This document shows, piece after piece, positions 59,801-64,000 of a stretch of 64,000 nucleotides of DNA. Source of the DNA: Amaurobius ferox (lineage: Eukaryota; Arthropoda; Arachnida; Araneae; Amaurobiidae); NCBI GenBank assembly GCA_951213105.1, contig OX578152.1, positions 97,586,568 to 97,650,567 of the forward strand. Direction: 5' to 3'. The stretch's first letter is position 1. Each line of letters begins with the position of its first letter. The position numbers and the translations under genes are program-made. Below the pieces are notes generated by a model. It saw only the letters and a list, made by a program, of their open reading frames with translations. It searched no databases and had not been told where the DNA came from.

Positions 59801-62019
59801 ATATATAGTTTAAAATCTTTAGCATTCAAAAGTAGCATTCATTTTCAATGTTAGCATGTGATGTTGTCTTAACTTTGAGTAACTAGTGGGAGCAGGGAAT
59901 GCGTATATGTGTGTTTTTTGCTACCAATTGGGCCATCAATCAGAGCACATGTGGGGTTCACTGTCTCCATAACAATTAACACCTGCTTCTTTTGTAACAA
60001 ATCTTGCCTTCGAGTCAAACTTATATTACTCAAAATTAAATCAAACAGAATCAGATATAAAAAAAAACAATTTCTGTCAAACAAGCACAAACATCACAAA
60101 ATCATTTTGTTTATTAATATGCAACAATAATTCAATTAAGTGTATAGTCTAGACATTTTGTTTGCATACAAGACAGTTTTGTTGGTGGCACTGAAAATGT
60201 TTTATTTTGGCTTGTTGATACGCATTTATGAAAAGGTTGAAAACCTCTGGGATAGAAAATACAGAAACCAAATGGAATAGCAGAAATAATCATCTGAACT
60301 TTTTTTTTTAAACACAATAAAAATCTATGTTCAATCTAATTTACAAAACTTTGTAAATAAAAAGTTGTCTTAATTAAGAAAATTCATACACTCTACAAAC
60401 TGTGCCTTCAAATTTGATATGCAGGATGTATTTTTGCATTGAGATCAGCCAAGATCTTCACTGCAAGAAAACTTATAAAAAATAATATGCATTTTCTTCC
60501 ATATCATAATACTGAAAATACATATTACATTACTGTGACAAATCTTTTAAGTTGTGATTCCATTAAAAGACAGTTTAGTATACAATAATTTTATAGATAA
60601 CTAGAGTGAGATGCTAATTAGATTAATTCGAATGTTTGATGTTAATAGGAAGCTTAGGAAAATGATTAATTGGGTCACAAGTTTTAACAAAAAAGTTGTT
60701 TTATATAAATGGTCATCCAATATATGTGTTTAAAATGAATTTTGTTTAATGTCTCAGCTTCAGGCTCTGAATTTTTATAATTCTATCCAAAAATTAGAGT
60801 TGAGAATTTTCCTCAGCTTCAAAGCTCTAGGTAAAATATTTGCTGTACAAAAAAATATGTCTTCCTTCATTTATATGTTTTAAAGTTACATATGTCAAGT
60901 AATTAAATTATCATAAAAATATGTTACTTTTAAAAGAAAAAATGCAGTTATATGAGAAAAGTTGAGTGTAGGTTGAGCCTTTTAACTTTATGTTTTTAAC
61001 AGCAATTTTTCCCAGACTTTTTGCAGTCAAAGAAGTTTATAAAAAAATATATACAGTGGAAACTGGTTACGATGAATTTCAAGGAACTATAAAGAACTTT
61101 CATTATAAGCAAAACAATTAATTCCTGATTAATTTTATAATGCATTTACAAACATTGCACATAATATCAATAAAAGAGTTTCACATACTTTTATTGATGT
61201 GAAGTAATTTGTTATTTTTGTATAATTTTTATATTGCTAATGTTAGATTACCGAATTGGTAGAAGAAAGAAAGGCTGAAAGCATGCAGAGGCCCCTAAAG
61301 TGCAATGCTTAAGCAATAATAGGTAAAAGCCACAATCTAACTAATTTTAAACATGGAATGATCATGAGCACTCAAAACAGTGATATGAAAATTAGAAAAA
61401 TGGTTGCTTGTTCAAAAGTAGCAATTATAAAAGCTTACAGTGTGGACTACCAGACAAAAAACTGGGTCTAAGAGGAGCACAATGTGTGATGGTTAAAGGT
61501 TACTGAATTGTTGAGCTGCACATAGAGTTGGTAGGTTTATGCAATCCAACTGAAAGTTAACAGATTATCAAAATTGCAAATAATCTGAAATAATCTGAGG
61601 CCAAGTTAGATGGCCTCTTAACATAGTTTGCTCTGCATTGCATTGTATTGTATTGTATTGCCTACAAAAGTAAAAGCATTAATCAGGTGGTCATAATAAT
61701 AGCCCCTCAGTATATGCAAAAGTATTATTCATAGGTTAAACCATATAGAATGAAATATTAAGCAAATAATTCAAGTATGAAAAATAAATAAAAGAAATAT
61801 TTTATTAGTTGTTTATTAGGTTGAATATAAGCTGAATTCACCAAATACAAACTAAATACCTGCGTTAACAGACTTTAAATAGTTTTGCATGGCAGGCAAT
61901 ACAAATTTGCGGGTCAAAGAAATATTGTCTTGATCAAATAAAGCAACAGATTTTCCAGAAAAAGGCAAAGGCATCAAATCCAAACTTGGGTTATCCAAAC
62001 TGAATAAATAGTTTGTTAT
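21596..62019 (-). CDS. PRUNE2: PRUNE2-like gene (prune DHHA2 end + BCH domain), 3' eleven coding exons
   Basis: Multi-exon gene assembled by eye; its 5' exons lie beyond the right edge. Exons in transcript order: 62019-61860, 54530-54497, 53082-52932, 48932-48866, 46720-46514, 44777-44622, 43423-43321, 42855-42724, 39249-39163, 38589-38491, 21719-21596. Every junction keeps phase, giving 439 residues plus stop. Residues 1-53 align with the end of the DHHA2 domain of PRUNE1/2 (P-S-L-D-L-x-P, then R-K-x-x-L-P). Residues 54-228 are an acidic/Ser-rich linker. Residues 229-398 are a BCH domain with the family landmarks W-K-S-C, [43 protein letters not shown] and P-F-I-S-S-K-F. BCH proteins (BNIP2, caytaxin, PRUNE2) are cytosolic scaffolds for small GTPases, RhoGAPs/GEFs and trafficking cargo. 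Prune DHH domains hydrolyse short-chain polyphosphate, but the catalytic DHH part is not in this window. I see no kinesin-binding L-x-W-E-D motif. A plain BNIP2/caytaxin gene is made unlikely by exon 1. Confidence 0.9.
21924..22645. mobile_element. possible TACAGGGTG-ended element
   Basis: TACAGGGTG at 21924 faces an inverted CACCCTGTA at 22637-22645 with ~720 bp between. The match covers only about 9 bp, so a degenerate mariner-type element is possible but not secure. Confidence 0.3.
22646..24256. other. intronic DNA, no feature beyond homopolymers
   Basis: Within the last intron of the prune2-like gene. Contains poly(A) runs near 22891 and 23859-23892 and a C run at 23941. Nothing else supported. 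Confidence 0.3.
25368..25440 (+). repeat. tRNA-derived SINE head or tRNA pseudogene
   Basis: Contains a box A-like TGGCTTGGGTGGTAGAG (from 25375) and a perfect box B GGTTCGAATCC (25419-25429) at tRNA-like spacing. The acceptor stem does not pair, so it is not a functional tRNA. The Pol III promoter boxes suggest a SINE head; no shared SINE core follows. Confidence 0.55.
25572..25658 (+). repeat. 87-bp direct repeat, copy 1
   Basis: Begins tttaaatttgaatgc and ends tatagatggaat; repeated at 25966-26052 with about six differences. Both lie within the TAA-flanked element. Confidence 0.85.
25966..26052 (+). repeat. 87-bp direct repeat, copy 2
   Basis: Second copy, offset 394 bp from the first. 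High identity implies a duplication younger than the surrounding intron. Confidence 0.85.
27136..27163 (-). CDS. possible 28-nt alternative microexon of the prune2-like gene
   Basis: On the minus strand, acceptor TTATTTCCAG and donor ATG|GTATGTG bracket 28 nt in the last intron. Joined after exon 10 it would read F-I-K-L-K-Y-S-A-M and shift the terminal exon into V-R-A-stop, replacing the 41-residue tail by a short one. Both splice sites look good, but a chance match in 17 kb is quite possible. Confidence 0.2.
27275..28236. mobile_element. TA-flanked MITE, 962 bp, family copy 1
   Basis: Ends TGGCTGAATATCTGATAATTG and, inverted, TTGCTGAATATCTGATAATTG, each bordered by TA. A diverged second copy lies at 55.5 kb with matching internal sequence and ends. 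No transposase is recognisable. Contains an (AAAT)n tract near 28145-28190. Confidence 0.75.
28690..30235 (+). repeat. alternating A/B tandem array, ~150-bp half units
   Basis: Ten half-units begin near 28731, 28873, 29028, 29173, 29392, 29543, 29690, 29844, 29992 and 30139. A-type carry 'agacttcaaatttggtgt' then 'gggtaga/gggtaaa', B-type 'gaggcttgaaatttggtat' then 'gg-c-aatcatttga'. They alternate, so the real period is an ~300-bp dimer. Each ends with 'gggggtgc(t/c)-cacac-aaa'. One unit is lengthened by a 58-bp GC-rich insert. Confidence 0.85.
30330..31500 (+). other. unrecognised cargo in Helitron 1
   Basis: Less AT-rich than its surroundings and without the tandem repeat. The plus strand is open at 30332-30604 (90 codons, rich in Lys/Arg/His) and, overlapping in another frame, at 30534-30716. 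Neither translation matches a family I know. Helitrons capture host fragments, so a decayed gene piece is possible; so is decayed Helitron coding sequence. Confidence 0.35.
32745..33230 (+). repeat. tandem duplication, ~250-bp unit, two copies
   Basis: 'cacttgaaatc' recurs at 32761 and 33011 (period 250), followed in both copies by 'ctttacca', 'tcatctg-tcttt', 'cttataatcat', 'attcaagaagtta' and 'cactacc'. Diverged, hence old. Confidence 0.75.
35579..35957 (+). mobile_element. 5S rRNA-headed SINE, full length, 14-bp target duplication
   Basis: A perfect 14-bp direct repeat ACACATGATGTCCT flanks it (35565-35578 and 35958-35971), so insertion by target-primed reverse transcription is recent. 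The first 120 nt is a 5S rRNA-derived head supplying an internal Pol III promoter. Next comes the core shared with the SINEs at 11.4 and 46.9 kb. The tail is CAA repeats. It sits inside Helitron 2 and is younger than it. Confidence 0.9.
35581..35700 (+). pseudogene. 5S rRNA-like head of the SINE
   Basis: 120 nt, the normal 5S length, starting GCCAACAGCCCTACCGTGCT and ending CTGTTGGCAC. Box A-like AGTCAAGCAGCATCG and box C-like GGATGGGGGACCACCTGGGA are present. Terminal GCCAACAG/CTGTTGGC pair as in helix I. Its place in front of a SINE body, with target duplications, rules out a working 5S locus. Confidence 0.9.
36005..36180 (+). repeat. three tandem copies of a ~65-bp unit
   Basis: 'gtgagaatgattttagttcaa' with its variants, each followed by 'aaacag' and 'gaaattgag/gaaattaag', recurs near 36008, 36073 and 36139. 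It is inside Helitron 2, where such minisatellites are common. Confidence 0.75.
36550..38060 (+). other. LTR- or promoter-like segment in Helitron 2
   Basis: T-rich sequence with a good TATA box, TATATAAG at 36976-36983, then 'actcgcactcttttagtgct' as a possible start site, and AATAAA at 38039-38044. This order (TATA, start, polyA signal) suggests a solo LTR, but no TG...CA boundaries or target duplication could be fixed. An open frame at 37466-37669 has no recognisable product. Confidence 0.25.
38491..38589 (-). CDS. PRUNE2: prune2-like exon 10: end of BCH domain
   Basis: 99 nt with acceptor TTGCTTTTCAG. It encodes [16 protein letters not shown] then [17 protein letters not shown]. The donor CA|GTATGT is strong. 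If unspliced, the frame meets a stop two codons later (Q-Y-V-stop), which would give an alternative C-terminus by intron retention. Confidence 0.93.
39163..39249 (-). CDS. PRUNE2: prune2-like exon 9: BCH domain
   Basis: 87 nt with acceptor CCTAAAG and donor TTAG|GTATGT. It encodes [14 protein letters not shown] then [16 protein letters not shown]. The V-H-P-x-x-W and T-K-P-F-I-S motifs are typical BCH; they follow the RRLRKNLK basic segment completed across the upstream junction. Confidence 0.95.
   Translation of the reverse strand, partial: VTKESQRSILGSSNILVKDNCHHDQAFH
39908..40061 (+). repeat. 41-bp minisatellite
   Basis: 'tgtttacttt gc' starts at 39931, 39972 and 40013, and a shortened 'tgtttac' at 40054: exact period 41. 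Each unit holds the palindromic 'aaatttaaatatttaaat'. Lies in the intron between exons 8 and 9. Confidence 0.9.
40815..41040. mobile_element. head-to-head pair of Penelope-like fragments
   Basis: The plus-strand block 40960-41035 matches 17745-17810 (TGTTCTCTTGCAC, GATGAAGGGGATCCAG, ATATCC, GAAACA). The minus-strand block 40885-40815 carries the same string more diverged. The two face each other with ~80 bp between. Inverted partial copies of the terminal repeat are common in Penelope-like retroelements. No GIY-YIG or reverse transcriptase reading frame remains. Confidence 0.45.
42100..42640 (+). mobile_element. repeat with (CA)n and terminal hairpin
   Basis: Ends in a hairpin ACTTTCCTTATACAT...GTATATAAGGAAAGT (42602-42633), preceded by (CA)n at 42476-42496 and words such as TCGAAAACTCGAATTCG and TCAGTTATCGTCTCCACAGA. 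In the opposite orientation the element at 2980-3720 has a comparable hairpin, (GT)n and GTTTTCGACGG, so the two probably belong to related families. Left boundary not determined. Confidence 0.5.
42724..42855 (-). CDS. PRUNE2: prune2-like exon 8: BCH domain core
   Basis: 132 nt with acceptor TTTGTAG and donor CGAAG|GTAAAA. It encodes [19 protein letters not shown] then [20 protein letters not shown] and MIDR, nearly residue for residue the conserved BCH block. Confidence 0.96.
43321..43423 (-). CDS. PRUNE2: prune2-like exon 7: BCH domain
   Basis: 103 nt with acceptor TTTTTCCAG and donor TCCT|GTTAGT. It encodes [19 protein letters not shown] then [15 protein letters not shown]. Relative to vertebrate BNIP2-type sequences, the G-D-G after the Gly-Gly-Tyr turn is replaced by Q-G-S-A. 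The rest of the CRAL-TRIO-like core strand ([12 protein letters not shown]) is preserved. Confidence 0.95.
44340..44540 (+). mobile_element. decayed copy of the hairpin/(CA)n repeat
   Basis: Shares with 42.1-42.6 kb the order 'cattcgttcttcagttatc', 'tgtccacaactcacagatgc', 'tttcccatcaaaatttt' and a terminal 'gagaaagtaaaaag'. Heavily diverged. Confidence 0.45.
44622..44777 (-). CDS. PRUNE2: prune2-like exon 6: start of BCH domain
   Basis: 156 nt with acceptor TTTGTAG and donor GGAG|GTTTGT. It encodes [16 protein letters not shown], then [18 protein letters not shown], then [17 protein letters not shown]. The last segment is the strongest family signature of the BCH domain. Confidence 0.95.
44948..44985 (+). 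repeat. (TAA)n microsatellite
   Basis: About twelve near-perfect trinucleotide units in the intron between exons 5 and 6. Confidence 0.95.
45270..45560 (+). mobile_element. second decayed copy of the hairpin/(CA)n repeat
   Basis: Ends 'aatactttatttaatattat' then 'atattatgagaaagtaaaaag', as at 44.5 kb, and contains 'gaccacagatatacaaacagatggaca' at the place of the (CA)n tract. Left boundary uncertain. Confidence 0.4.
46514..46720 (-). CDS. PRUNE2: prune2-like exon 5: Ser/Asp-rich pre-BCH region
   Basis: 207 nt with acceptor AACCATAG and donor GATT|GTAAGT. It encodes [15 protein letters not shown], then a Ser-rich run ([17 protein letters not shown]), then the acidic [15 protein letters not shown]. 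The position and character match the region just before the BCH domain in BNIP2/PRUNE2: a basic TLKR-like start, Ser stretch and acidic block. The Ser residues in acidic context are plausible phosphorylation sites (inference). Confidence 0.9.
46912..47182 (+). mobile_element. tRNA-headed SINE, 11-bp target duplication
   Basis: Flanked by AAATGAACAAG (46901-46911 and 47183-47193). The first 73 nt folds as a tRNA: 5' GGGTGG pairs with 3' CTACCC, with box A-like CCCAGTGGTCAAGGC and box B-like GAGTTCGATGCTC. The body shares the core of the 5S-headed SINE (GAGTACGGATATTGTTAAA, GTGGGTCTG-CAGG-CTTCCAGGAGG, AAGTTCCAATCTAAATT, CCAAACAGATACCTTACAC). The A-rich tail is short. Inserted in the intron between exons 4 and 5. 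Confidence 0.85.
47880..48170. repeat. GT/G-rich tract and unassigned repeat
   Basis: (GGT)n/(GT)n followed by a G run (about 47897-47935), then 'cagtcagtggcatatttgggaag' and a C-rich stretch. 'Cagtggc-ta' next to G runs is typical of several dispersed arthropod repeats, and a similar string lies at 38690-38760. Not classifiable by eye. Confidence 0.3.
48866..48932 (-). CDS. PRUNE2: prune2-like exon 4: linker
   Basis: 67 nt with acceptor CTATTTCAG and donor CAAG|GTATAT. It encodes [22 protein letters not shown], an acidic, probably disordered stretch. The last G pairs with AT of exon 5 to make Asp. It is open in only the frame that joins both neighbours. Confidence 0.8.
49422..50961 (+). mobile_element. 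Tc1-like transposon, both ends preserved, 1540 bp
   Basis: Terminal inverted repeats CATTCACTTCCAAAAGTTAA and, inverted, CACTGGCTTCCAAAAGTTAA extend through AAGTTAAGCATG (~25 bp) and are bordered by TA on both sides (49420-49421, 50962-50963). The size and TA duplication are standard for Tc1. The transposase inside is broken, so the copy is dead but could serve as a non-autonomous substrate. Located in the intron between exons 3 and 4. Confidence 0.9.
49690..50725 (+). pseudogene. Tc1-family transposase pseudogene
   Basis: The N-terminal helix-turn-helix is readable ([18 protein letters not shown], then [10 protein letters not shown] and W-K-Q-F), followed by the second HTH ([20 protein letters not shown]). 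In-frame stops occur after M-N-D-R, V-I-S, A-K-Q-N and V-L-Y-A. The DD34E domain is mostly open from 50313: first Asp in F-M-D-K-S-R-F is kept, the second Asp (normally before N-A-R-P) is Tyr in M-D-Y-N-A-R-P, and the final Glu is in D-L-N-P-I-E-N-L-W. It ends [12 protein letters not shown]. Multiple stops plus the lost catalytic Asp mean no activity. Confidence 0.9.
51140..51420 (+). repeat. ~145-bp tandem repeat, cluster 1
   Basis: Units share 'ttcaataaa-tg-t--taatt', 'ttgaa', 'gacctttt-gttta' and 'taaa----atcatgaa'. Two diverged copies here; related copies recur at 52.4-52.8 kb. Confidence 0.6.
52450..52800 (+). repeat. ~145-bp tandem repeat, cluster 2
   Basis: About two and a half copies with 'attcaataaatggtcat', 'gacctttcatttacaaataaa' / 'gaccttttgttttaataaaga', 'tgaaaat-gatcaa'. 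Same family as cluster 1, separated from it by ~1 kb of unrelated DNA. Confidence 0.65.
52932..53082 (-). CDS. PRUNE2: prune2-like exon 3: linker
   Basis: 151 nt; the acceptor is TTTGTTGCAG. It encodes a hydrophilic linker from [11 protein letters not shown] through Y-A-D-D-P-V-P-L-Y to L-G-I-T-V-Q-L-Q. The next exon starts in phase 0. The simplest junction is CAG|GCATGT, a GC-AG intron. A second frame-keeping choice is six bases downstream, TGT|GTATAT, which ends the exon at 52926 and adds Ala-Cys. A GT donor in between (GCAT|GTGTAT) would create an immediate stop. No domain is recognised; it bridges the prune and BCH parts. Confidence 0.75.
53201..53349 (+). repeat. 94-bp tandem duplication
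   Basis: 'cttgtctatct' then 'aacattccctatgttaaatg' at 53208 recurs at 53302 (with ccttatg) in the intron just upstream of exon 3. Confidence 0.75.
54497..54530 (-). CDS. PRUNE2: prune2-like exon 2, 34-nt small exon with tandem acceptor
   Basis: Encodes [10 protein letters not shown] plus split codons at both sides: G|GT gives Gly with exon 1, and TG|T gives Cys with exon 3. The acceptor reads TTCAGCAG, a NAGNAG pair. Using the upstream AG moves the exon edge to 54533 and adds one Ala without changing frame. The donor is ATG|GTTAGT. The phase fit on both sides is the main support for so short an exon. Confidence 0.75.
54790..54880 (+). repeat. 42-bp tandem duplication
   Basis: 'gttcactgaaatattcttag' occurs at 54797 and 54839, each followed by 'tgttaca-caaag'. 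A weaker third relative lies near 54674. Confidence 0.8.
55532..56369. mobile_element. TA-flanked MITE, family copy 2, diverged
   Basis: Internal sequence parallels 27275-28236 (for example 'ttattacctggcatttctga' then 'gcagttattaacatgaatga' here, against 'ttattacttgtaatttccga' then 'gtagttattaatatgaataa'). The right end 'agatattcagcca' is kept; the left end 'gttaaatatccaata' is degraded. Same orientation as copy 1. Confidence 0.65.
56370..59007. other. intronic DNA, little recognised
   Basis: Intron between exons 1 and 2. A ~31-bp unit appears about three times at 57631-57725 ('gatcttattgacatgcccct', 'gatttaactggcataccact', 'aatcttaatagtgtacctct'). Nothing else supported. Confidence 0.35.
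59008..59230. mobile_element. pogo/Tigger-like MITE, 223 bp
   Basis: Ends CACTCATATATCGCTATACGGC and, inverted, CTCATGCCTCGCTATATGGC are flanked by TA (59006-59007, 59231-59232). 'TCGCTATA-GGC' ends recall pogo-type elements. No coding. Confidence 0.65.
59231..61859. other. intronic DNA with repeat scraps
   Basis: 'gcgactcccaaacagtgatatg' then 'tgtaccactggtggttcac' (59729) resembles one end of common hAT-like repeats. 'acagtggaaactggttacga' (61056) resembles a pogo/Tigger end; no partners were found for either. (TGTAT)n near 61640. No exon recognised. Confidence 0.3.
61860..62019 (-). CDS. PRUNE2: prune2-like exon 1 of window: end of DHHA2 domain
   Basis: 160 nt, phase 0 start. The acceptor is a T-rich tract ending TTTATTTAG and the donor is GCAG|GTATTT. 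It encodes 53 residues beginning I-T-N-Y-L and ending L-K-S-V-N-A. The pattern P-S-L-D-L-M-P-L-P, then F-D-Q-D-N, then [13 protein letters not shown] lines up with the human PRUNE1 segment around its PPLKLTP, QGN and SRKKLLPLLQ residues (from memory, not searched). This exon separates the gene from BNIP2 and caytaxin, which lack a prune part. The preceding exon must end in phase 0, and none is visible up to 64 kb. Confidence 0.8.
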
Positions 62020-62639
62020 CTAAATAAAAAAGGAAAAAATAAGAAACAGAAAAAAAAAATTAAAGTACAAGGTGATAGCAGATATTTCATATCAAAAATA
62101 TAACTATCTTATAATCACATAAGGAAATGAGTTTTAAAGAAAGTTTTGAGAATTTGATTTGCATTTAATATTAGTTGTAATTTCACAGTTATGCATGTTT
62201 TCATTCATGCATAGACATAAATCCAAAAGTAACCAAAACTTATTCATATCTTAAAACATGAAATTCTGTGAAAATCTCAGATTTTAAAATATTTGAAGAA
62301 AAAAATACTCTTACTACAACGTTTATGGTTTTTTGAATTCCCTAGGAATTTTAACAAACACTCTGTGATGCCAGACATTTCTTTTATGAAACATCTTAAT
62401 GATACAAATGAGATACAATCTTCTACTGCACACACGAGCAATGAGTGACTTGCTATACTATTTATTCTATGTAACCTGCAACCATACTTCAATATTTAAA
62501 AAAAAATTTATGAAATTTGCTATACATTTGCTTACGACATTTGCTTAAAAGAAAGTTAGTTACATAACTAACAATCTTAGGAAAATCAGTAGAGTAAATA
62601 GGGCTTAAAAGGAGATGCATTTAAAGTAATATATATGAC

Positions 62640-63670
62640 AGCTATGGAAATGTTAGTTACTTATGGTTGCGGAGCATGGTAGAAAGGAAAGGAAAATATT
62701 GATATGCAAATTAAGGCAGAACAAGTTCAGGGATAGGCACTGCTGGCAATAACTAAGTGGCTACGCTCGACCTTTCTTTAGAATCAGAAAATAAACTTAC
62801 TGCTAGTTTAAGATATAATGATAATTTAAAATACAGAAACTTCAATACTGATAGTAATAAAATAGAAAAAATAGCTCCCTCTTTCATTAAATTTCCTTAT
62901 GAAAGTGTTAGTTATAGCTGGGGCAATCTCCTGATGGCTCAAAATTAAATGATAGAGTAGGTGCAGGACCAAATTAGATATAATGGTTATGCAATGAATA
63001 ATAGCTATAGGCTGTGAAATAATGTTTCAGTAATGCAATGTTACAATTAAACTTAGAAAATCAGCATCTATATAGATAATCAGAGAGTACTAAAGTTGCT
63101 AGAAAATACATGTTCAGAGAATAGGTTAATAAATTTAAAGGATTAAATCAATAAGTGATAAAAATAGAATAGGATAAAAACTGGATAAAAGGTCATGTAG
63201 AGTATGATGATAATGAAGCAGCAGAACTGTCAAAAGAGGGAACGCAAAAGGCAGTAGTTGATATAGTAATGTGAACTCCTAAAGGCACTGCAAAGTACAA
63301 ACTAAAGCTAGAAAAAATGATGTTATAGCAAGAATGGTGGGATCACTTAAGTAAAGGTAGGGAAATGTATAGGTATTTCCCTAACATTAATGTAGGTACA
63401 TTAGAATGTAATTTTTTTCTAAATAAGATTTTTTCAGGTCAACGATACTTTCCTTTCTATTACAATAGATTTAGTATAAAAAAGGTAGCTAAATACAGAT
63501 GTGGTTTAGAGGATATAAACTCAGTACATGTAATTACAGATTGCACTATTAGTAAAGTTAAAGTGAATAATTTCCTTAGAAATAGCATTAGTGAAGACAT
63601 CAAAAGTACTCTTCTGGAAAATAGGAACAGTAGGTTAATTCTAAGTAGTTTAATTAGAGGTATTTTTTAA
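62640..63670 (+). pseudogene. 3' part of a non-LTR retrotransposon ORF2 (RT end and RNase H)
   Basis: Plus-strand translation with stops and shifts shows, in order, Y-G-C-G-A-W-x-K followed by a helical I-K-A-E-Q segment and A-L-L-A-I-T-K-W-L-R (end of reverse transcriptase/linker), then W-I-K-G-H-V-E-Y-D-D-N-E-A-A-E-L-S-K-E-G-T near 63180-63250 (end of RNase H). An open 101-codon stretch at 63365-63670 contains F-S-G-Q-R-Y-F-P-F-Y-Y-N-R-F and C-G-L-E-D-I-N-S-V-H-V-I-T-D-C, the C-terminal Cys/His block of jockey/I/R1-type elements. The 5' part is absent, as expected for a truncated copy. Confidence 0.7.
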
Positions 63671-64000
63671 AATAGTGTAGACTGGTTTGTTCTTTCTTGA
63701 GGCAATGGTTTTTCCCGAGAGGTTTTTGGCTTCTTTGGCATATCTGTTTCAGCTCTTTGGCTTTGGAGTAAAAACATCTTTCACTCTCATTCTAATCTTC
63801 TAGAAGTCTCCCCAAATTTATCCCCTCTCTCATTTCAGGGTTTAGCAGCAGTCATCATTGGAATGGAAAATACACAGAAGAAAAAGTTTTGCAAATAAAG
63901 TTTGCTCAGTCGTTGCCCTCTATATATAGAGAGGTACAAGCTATAGCAGTTAGTGGAGTTAAATAAAGTAATTTTATGTTGTAACATACATAGTGAAGTT
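63671..64000 (+). other. probable 3' UTR of the non-LTR retrotransposon
   Basis: Follows the ORF stop directly. Holds two AATAAA words (near 63894 and 63963) and a palindrome CTCTATATATAGAG at 63918-63931. No tail or target duplication is visible before the window ends. Confidence 0.35.

Noticed and set aside
59869..60130. Overlapping 73-codon frames on both strands as a hAT transposase remnant
   Set aside because: No BED finger or hAT dimerisation motif could be found in either translation.
62277..62492. Minus-strand open stretch after a good acceptor (TATGGTTGCAG) at ~62476 as an upstream prune2-like exon
   Set aside because: The translation does not resemble DHHA2. The only donor (A|GTAAGAG) ends in phase 1, which would put a stop into the next exon.

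Overview
The window is eukaryotic, strongly AT-rich nuclear DNA with long introns, microsatellites and many transposon remnants. There are no bacterial-style operons, no CRISPR array and no long uninterrupted gene. The Tc1 transposase family, the 5S- and tRNA-headed SINEs, the Helitrons and the Penelope-like fragments suggest an arthropod, plausibly an arachnid. That placement is inference; no marker gene fixes it.

One protein-coding gene can be reconstructed with confidence. It lies on the minus strand, and its last eleven coding exons run from about 62.0 kb down to 21.6 kb. The exons join in perfect phase (1320 nt, 439 codons plus stop). The first exon matches the end of the DHHA2 domain of prune exopolyphosphatases. 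The middle is acidic and Ser-rich. The end is a complete BCH (BNIP2/caytaxin, CRAL-TRIO-like) domain with a short C-terminal tail. This is a PRUNE2-type gene (prune domain fused to BCH). Its 5' exons lie beyond the right edge. Its last intron (38.5 to 21.7 kb) is packed with nested mobile elements.

Layout: 1-9 kb is T-rich, holds several small TIR elements and ends near a polyadenylation signal at 8,949; it could be the 3' UTR of an unseen plus-strand gene. 9-21.6 kb is A-rich on the plus strand and probably includes the prune2-like 3' UTR, with a hAT-like element, a TTAA-flanked MITE, a LINE fragment and a hammerhead-like motif. 21.7-38.5 kb is the last intron: a PIF/Harbinger-like element with TAA target duplication, a TA-flanked MITE, a Helitron with an alternating A/B tandem array, and a second Helitron carrying a 5S-headed SINE and an LTR-like segment. 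38.5-62 kb holds the BCH and linker exons with intronic SINEs, a Tc1 pseudogene with both ends intact, and MITEs. 62.6-64 kb is the decayed 3' end of a non-LTR retrotransposon on the plus strand.

No clearly new cellular system is evident. The most notable observations are: a SINE family sharing one core behind a 5S or a tRNA head; a Helitron built of two alternating ~150-bp repeats around unrecognised cargo; hammerhead-like motifs in Penelope-like fragments, two of them head to head; and unusual splice sites (tandem NAGNAG acceptor, possible GC-AG donor, possible 28-nt microexon) in the prune2-like gene.
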